Source of the DNA: Bacteroidota bacterium
GTDB taxonomy: Bacteria > Bacteroidota > Ignavibacteria > UBA10030 > SZUA-254
Direction: 5' to 3'
Length of the DNA: 8,542 bases
Assembly (NCBI GenBank): GCA_004322375.1
Contig: SCUC01000057.1
Span: 1 to 8,542, forward strand
Shown: positions 5,946-8,542 of the stretch, piece after piece
How positions within the stretch are numbered: position 1 is the stretch's first letter
How the letters are laid out: every line of letters starts with the position of its first letter
Notes under the pieces: model-generated
What the model was told of the DNA's origin: nothing
The model's database searches: none
The model's input: only the letters and a program-made list of their open reading frames with translations
Translations under genes and position numbers: made by a program

Positions 5946-7184
5946 ATGAAATATATTCGTACTATTTCATTATCATTCTTCACCCTGTTCTTGTTTTTTT
6001 CTCATCTCCACGGGCAAACGAATTTCTGGCAGTCATCGAACGGACCGTGGGTCTCAATTATCTATTCTCTCTGGTCAACCGCAGATGGAAATATTTATGC
6101 GGGAGGCGATAGCGGCATTTACCGCTCGACAGATAAAGGAGGAAGTTGGACGTTATTACGTCGTCAAGTTGAACTGCCTTCGATAGTCGGTGTCGTAGTC
6201 AATCCATCGGGGCATATTTTCGGCGCGTCAGTTGGTCATTGCGTCATGCGCTCAACAGATAGCGGTGGAACGTGGGATGATTGCGCGCAGGGTATTACCC
6301 GATTCACATTTCATTGCCTGACAGTAGATACGAGCGGTTATATTTATGTCGGATGTGATACGGGTGTATTTCGGTCGGTGAACAACGGCATGAATTGGAC
6401 TGAAGTTTCATCCGGACTTCCAAACTATGCCGTTACGGCGTTAGCTGTTGATGCGAACAATAAACTATTCGCGGCAACGGCAGGTGGAGGTGTTTATCTC
6501 TCTTCCGATAATGGGAATAACTGGTCGCAAACGGGCTGGTTAGCAATGTATGCTTACTCACTCGCCATAAGTCCAAACGGAACGGTATTCGCAGGATTGA
6601 AAAATGGCGGAGCGTATCGGACAACGGATTACGGTCAGACATGGGAGAGGATCGCTTATGGTATCTCGAAAACGGTGTATGCGATGGCAGTGAATTCCGA
6701 CGGACATGTATATGCAGGAACCGATGGATCTGCAGTGTATCGTTCGATCGATAACGGGACGAACTGGGAATGGATTTACAGCGGTATGCAATGGTCTCAA
6801 AAAATTCGCAGCATGGTAGTTGATAAGGATGATTATGTGTATGCAGGGACAAATGGAAACGGGGTCTTTCGCTCTCTTCAAGCGACAACTCCTGTAGATG
6901 AACAAGAATTCAAAATTCCAACGGCATTTGCGTTAGCGCAAAATTATCCAAATCCGTTTAATCCGGCTACAGTCATTCAGTATTCAGTACCCAGTAATCA
7001 GTATGTCAGCTTGAAGATTTATAATATGCTAGGGGAGGAAGTGGCAACGTTGGTTGATGGGATGCAGGATGCAGGATACAAGAAGCAAACGTGGGATGCG
7101 AGCGGGTTGCCGAGCGGAATATATTATTATCAACTACATGCCGGTGAATTTGTTGAAACCAGAAAACTTTTATTGGTGCGATAA
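5946..7184 (+). CDS. Secreted T9SS cargo protein with Asp-box (BNR-like) beta-propeller
   Basis: This is a complete 412-residue protein. Its ATG follows a purine-rich ribosome site (gaaagga, 5931-5937). A signal peptide covers residues 1-23, with likely cleavage HG|Q. Residues about 30-310 carry repeats of 40-42 residues, each with the pattern G-V-Y/F-R-S-x-D-x-G-x-x-W. Asp-boxes start at residues 61, 103, 144, 186, 226 and 267, and a seventh partial unit (GVFRS) ends at 310. Each is followed by a strand of the type ALAVDxNGxVYAGT. This is the Asp-box/BNR arrangement of sialidase-like and Ycf48-like propellers. No sialidase catalytic set is apparent, so a binding or scaffold role is more likely than an enzyme. 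Residues about 322-412 form the T9SS type A sorting signal (NYPNPFNP...VSLKIYNMLGEEVATLVDG...). The gene stands alone behind a ~690-bp gap, with a small membrane-protein gene 28 bp downstream. Confidence 0.92.
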   Translation: MKYIRTISLSFFTLFLFFSHLHGQTNFWQSSNGPWVSIIYSLWSTADGNIYAGGDSGIYRSTDKGGSWTLLRRQVELPSIVGVVVNPSGHIFGASVGHCVMRSTDSGGTWDDCAQGITRFTFHCLTVDTSGYIYVGCDTGVFRSVNNGMNWTEVSSGLPNYAVTALAVDANNKLFAATAGGGVYLSSDNGNNWSQTGWLAMYAYSLAISPNGTVFAGLKNGGAYRTTDYGQTWERIAYGISKTVYAMAVNSDGHVYAGTDGSAVYRSIDNGTNWEWIYSGMQWSQKIRSMVVDKDDYVYAGTNGNGVFRSLQATTPVDEQEFKIPTAFALAQNYPNPFNPATVIQYSVPSNQYVSLKIYNMLGEEVATLVDGMQDAGYKKQTWDASGLPSGIYYYQLHAGEFVETRKLLLVR

Positions 7185-7212
7185 CGTATAAGCAGAAAAG
7201 GAATATGATTCT

Positions 7213-7359
7213 ATGAAAACAAGAAATCTCGGTTATCTAGGATTCCTGGGCATGTTAGGAATTCTTGCCACTGTGTTTGATAATCCATCGCTTTATGGTT
7301 TATACGGATTTTATGGATTTTTCGGATTCTTTGGAGTGGAGAATGGTAGAAAAAAGTGA
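7213..7359 (+). CDS. 48-residue membrane miniprotein with glycine at every third residue
   Basis: ATG at 7213 and TGA at 7357-7359 enclose 48 codons, with aaaagga (7196-7202) about 10 nt upstream as a ribosome site. The protein has two hydrophobic segments. Residues 6-22 contain LGYLGFLGMLGIL, with glycines at 7, 10, 13 and 16. Residues 25-42 contain YGLYGFYGFFGFFG, with glycines at 29, 32, 35, 38 and 41. A short VFDNPS turn joins them, and the protein ends in a basic tail (NGRKK). It should form a membrane hairpin with regularly spaced glycines. Small LGFLGFLG / YGFFGFFG proteins of unknown function occur in other bacteria and archaea (DUF3796-like proteins come to mind), but I cannot confirm family membership. 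It starts 28 bp after the 412-aa cargo gene and may be co-transcribed with it. Confidence 0.65.
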   Translation: MKTRNLGYLGFLGMLGILATVFDNPSLYGLYGFYGFFGFFGVENGRKK

Positions 7360-7378
7360 GAAATAAATGAAACTACTA

Positions 7379-7457
7379 TAGCGGGACAAACCTTCAAACT
7401 CGCATTATATATAAGGCGCGTCCCGCTAGAGCAGGGTTAGCTTCGCTCAGGATGTCA
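7379..7457. repeat. Inverted repeat and fragment of a dispersed repeat between convergent genes
   Basis: The arms tagcgggac (7379-7387) and gtcccgcta (7420-7428) are exact inverted repeats with a 32-nt AT-rich loop. Just beyond, gcttcgctcag (7440-7450) is the reverse complement of an 11-bp block in element B (2047-2057), and gatgtcat follows as in a degraded element terminus. It lies between the miniprotein gene and the convergent truA stop. It could serve as a two-way terminator, but no T-run is present. Confidence 0.5.
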
Positions 7458-7458
7458 T

Positions 7459-8235
7459 TTATATTTTCATTGTGGGAATGATTTCAGTAAGCTGTTGATC
7501 TCCCTTATAATATACTTTCTCTAAAAACAATCCGGATGGAGGGGCGGTGAGTTTTGCCGGTTCATCGGATTGCAGTTTCAAAAACCGTTCCACGTCAATT
7601 GCAGTGAGCTTCCCGCGTCCAACTTCTACAAGCACACCAACAATCTGGCGAACCATTTTCCAGAGAAAGTGTGAGCTTGTTATTCTTATCAGAATGAGGC
7701 TGCCGACTTCTTGAATGAGAAGCTCATCAACCAACGCTTTTGTTGACTTGTGGTCTTCTTCATCAGCCGTGAAGGAACGAAAATTTTTCATGCCGATAAA
7801 CACCTGTGCAACATGTTGCATCGCAGTAACATCAAGCTCGTCCTTTATCCACCAGACAAACCGTTTACCAAAGGCAGTTCGTCGTTTTGAAATTTGATAG
7901 AGATAGCTTCGCGCGACCGCATCGTGCCTCGCGTGAAAATTTTTCGAGGTCTTTTCAACATTAAGAATGTTGATATCGGCGGGAAGCTCGTCATTCAATT
8001 TCATCCGAATGATATGAGGGGCAAGCATTGATTGCACATCGAGGTGGGCAACTTGCTCAAGCGCATGTACGCCTGCATCCGTTCTGCCGGAACCGTAAAG
8101 CTCAAAATCCTCCCTCTTAAAAACAGTTTTCACGGCAGACATAATTTCTCCCTGCACGGTTCGGGCATTTTTCTGAATTTGCCAGCCGCTGTAGCGGGTG
8201 CCTTCGTATTCTATAAATAATTTATATCGAGACAT
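7459..8235 (-). CDS. truA: tRNA pseudouridine(38-40) synthase TruA
   Basis: TruA isomerises uridines 38, 39 and 40 in the anticodon stem-loop of many tRNAs to pseudouridine, in the cytoplasm, which supports reading accuracy. With the chosen start the protein has 258 residues, close to the family norm of about 250-270. The hallmark GSGRTDAGVHA motif is at residues 48-58, with the catalytic aspartate at D53. Other family blocks are YEGTRYSGWQ (10-19), the FHAR...ARSYLY segment (100-113), FLWKMVRQIVG (190-200) and the C-terminal APPSGLFLEKVYY (231-243). The frame extends 11 codons further upstream to 8268. I prefer ATG at 8235 because homologues begin with the MxRYKLxIEYEGT strand and because the extension lies inside an inverted repeat; neither start has a strong ribosome site. 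The gene sits 81 bp downstream of the yceH fragment on the same strand and may be co-transcribed with it. Confidence 0.96.
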   Translation of the reverse strand: MSRYKLFIEYEGTRYSGWQIQKNARTVQGEIMSAVKTVFKREDFELYGSGRTDAGVHALEQVAHLDVQSMLAPHIIRMKLNDELPADINILNVEKTSKNFHARHDAVARSYLYQISKRRTAFGKRFVWWIKDELDVTAMQHVAQVFIGMKNFRSFTADEEDHKSTKALVDELLIQEVGSLILIRITSSHFLWKMVRQIVGVLVEVGRGKLTAIDVERFLKLQSDEPAKLTAPPSGLFLEKVYYKGDQQLTEIIPTMKI

Positions 8236-8244
8236 ACTTACAGT

Positions 8245-8312
8245 ATTGACGATTGACGATTTAAACATTGAATCATTTCAATGATGAAATCGTCAATGAG
8301 TCAATCGTCAAT
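8245..8312. repeat. Long imperfect hairpin of gtcaat/attgac repeats between yceH and truA
   Basis: The stem attgacgattt (8252-8262) / aaatcgtcaat (8287-8297) encloses a second stem cattgaa (8266-8272) / ttcaatg (8277-8283) with a 4-nt loop. Outside, attgacgat (8245-8253) can also pair with atcgtcaat (8304-8312). The arms consist of tandem-like gattgac / gtcaatc units. It occupies nearly the whole spacer in front of truA on the minus strand. It may be a dispersed repeat or an RNA structure affecting truA; no T-run supports a terminator. Confidence 0.65.
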
Positions 8313-8316
8313 GGTT

Positions 8317-8542
8317 TCAGTCGAATTGTTTTTTGAACTCGGCAAACTGTGCTTGCAACTCAGAGACCTGAGATTGCAATACCTGGACACGCTGCTCAAG
8401 CGTGGCGATTCGTTCATTTTCTGTTTGAACCTGTAGGCGCGCTTGCTCAGCAGGGGAGACGACTGTCATCAATTCAGGCGACGGTTCGCCGCAAAGCAAG
8501 TGCATGTATCTCATCTCTTTTTGTCCCGTCAAACGGGACAAA
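8317..8542 (-). CDS. yceH: YceH / UPF0502 (DUF480) family protein, C-terminal fragment cut by window edge
   Basis: The 74 visible residues begin with LSRLTGQKEMRYMHLLCGEP, which matches the conserved (P/T)GQKExRYxHLL block near the C-terminus of the DUF480/UPF0502 family; whole proteins are about 215-230 residues. Residues about 29-74 form a coiled coil with leucine/valine heptads (IATLEQRVQVLQSQVSELQ), usual for this family. The reading frame is open to the window edge, so the apparent TTG start at 8541 is internal and the N-terminal winged-helix part lies outside. The molecular function of the family is not well established. The stop TGA is at 8319-8317, upstream of truA on the same strand. 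Confidence 0.75.
   Translation of the reverse strand, partial: LSRLTGQKEMRYMHLLCGEPSPELMTVVSPAEQARLQVQTENERIATLEQRVQVLQSQVSELQAQFAEFKKQFD
8520..8542. repeat. Palindrome at the window edge inside yceH
   Basis: The arms tttgtcccgt (8520-8529) and acgggacaaa (8533-8542) are exact inverted repeats with a 3-nt loop. On the minus strand the DNA encodes LSRLTGQK, of which GQK is family-conserved, so it need not be an insertion. The half-site cgggacaaa recurs at 7382-7390. Confidence 0.6.

Noticed and set aside
6433..6905. Two long minus-strand frames (151 and 115 codons)
   Set aside because: They are antisense to the Asp-box repeats, whose periodic codons keep the opposite frames open.
8236..8268. 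Longer TruA start at 8268
   Set aside because: The extra 11 residues (MFKSSIVNTVS) are encoded inside the inverted repeat and do not resemble TruA N-termini.

Overview
The window reads as chromosomal DNA of a Bacteroidota/FCB-group bacterium. Three same-strand genes end in the type IX secretion (T9SS) type A C-terminal signal, built on the NYPNPFNP core, VSLKIYNxLGxEVATLVDG, and WDASGLPSGxYYYxL followed by a basic tail. This version of the signal is typical of Ignavibacteria-like and related lineages. That placement rests on family resemblance only; no phylogenetic marker was tested.

Layout on the + strand. (1) 2-1660 is the 3' part of a secreted protein: choice-of-anchor-Q / beta-helix-like region, InlB-like repeat, a paired GWN...GYWVK module, T9SS signal. 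(2) 1661-2254 is non-coding and holds two ~100-bp elements with 11-bp terminal inverted repeats, several hairpins and a candidate promoter. (3) 2255-5125 is a complete 956-aa secreted protein with eight ~54-residue repeats (probable beta-propeller), FN3-like domains, the same paired module and a T9SS signal, followed by a clear intrinsic terminator. (4) 5257-5945 has no convincing gene. (5) 5946-7184 is a 412-aa secreted protein with Asp-box (BNR-like) propeller repeats and a T9SS signal. (6) 7213-7359 is a 48-aa membrane miniprotein with glycine at every third residue. On the - strand, 8235-7459 is truA (tRNA pseudouridine 38-40 synthase), and 8542-8317 is the C-terminus of a YceH/UPF0502 (DUF480) protein cut by the window edge.

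The three T9SS cargo genes look separately transcribed: the gaps are long, and there is a terminator after the second. They are linked by sequence rather than by pathway. Genes 1 and 2 share a two-half module of about 145 residues. They also share an 88-bp stretch of their T9SS-signal DNA that is identical base for base, while neighbouring DNA has diverged, which suggests gene conversion or recent shuffling of the sorting signal. truA and yceH are housekeeping neighbours transcribed convergently to the cargo genes.

The most interesting unexplained structure is a set of small palindromes and micro-repeats placed in frame in the C-terminal regions of the cargo proteins (1601-1627, 4772-4786, 1356-1393, 4838-4865). 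The other two are the period-3 glycine miniprotein and the paired ~100-bp inverted-repeat elements. I see no CRISPR array, tRNA, rRNA, transposase or obvious defence system.
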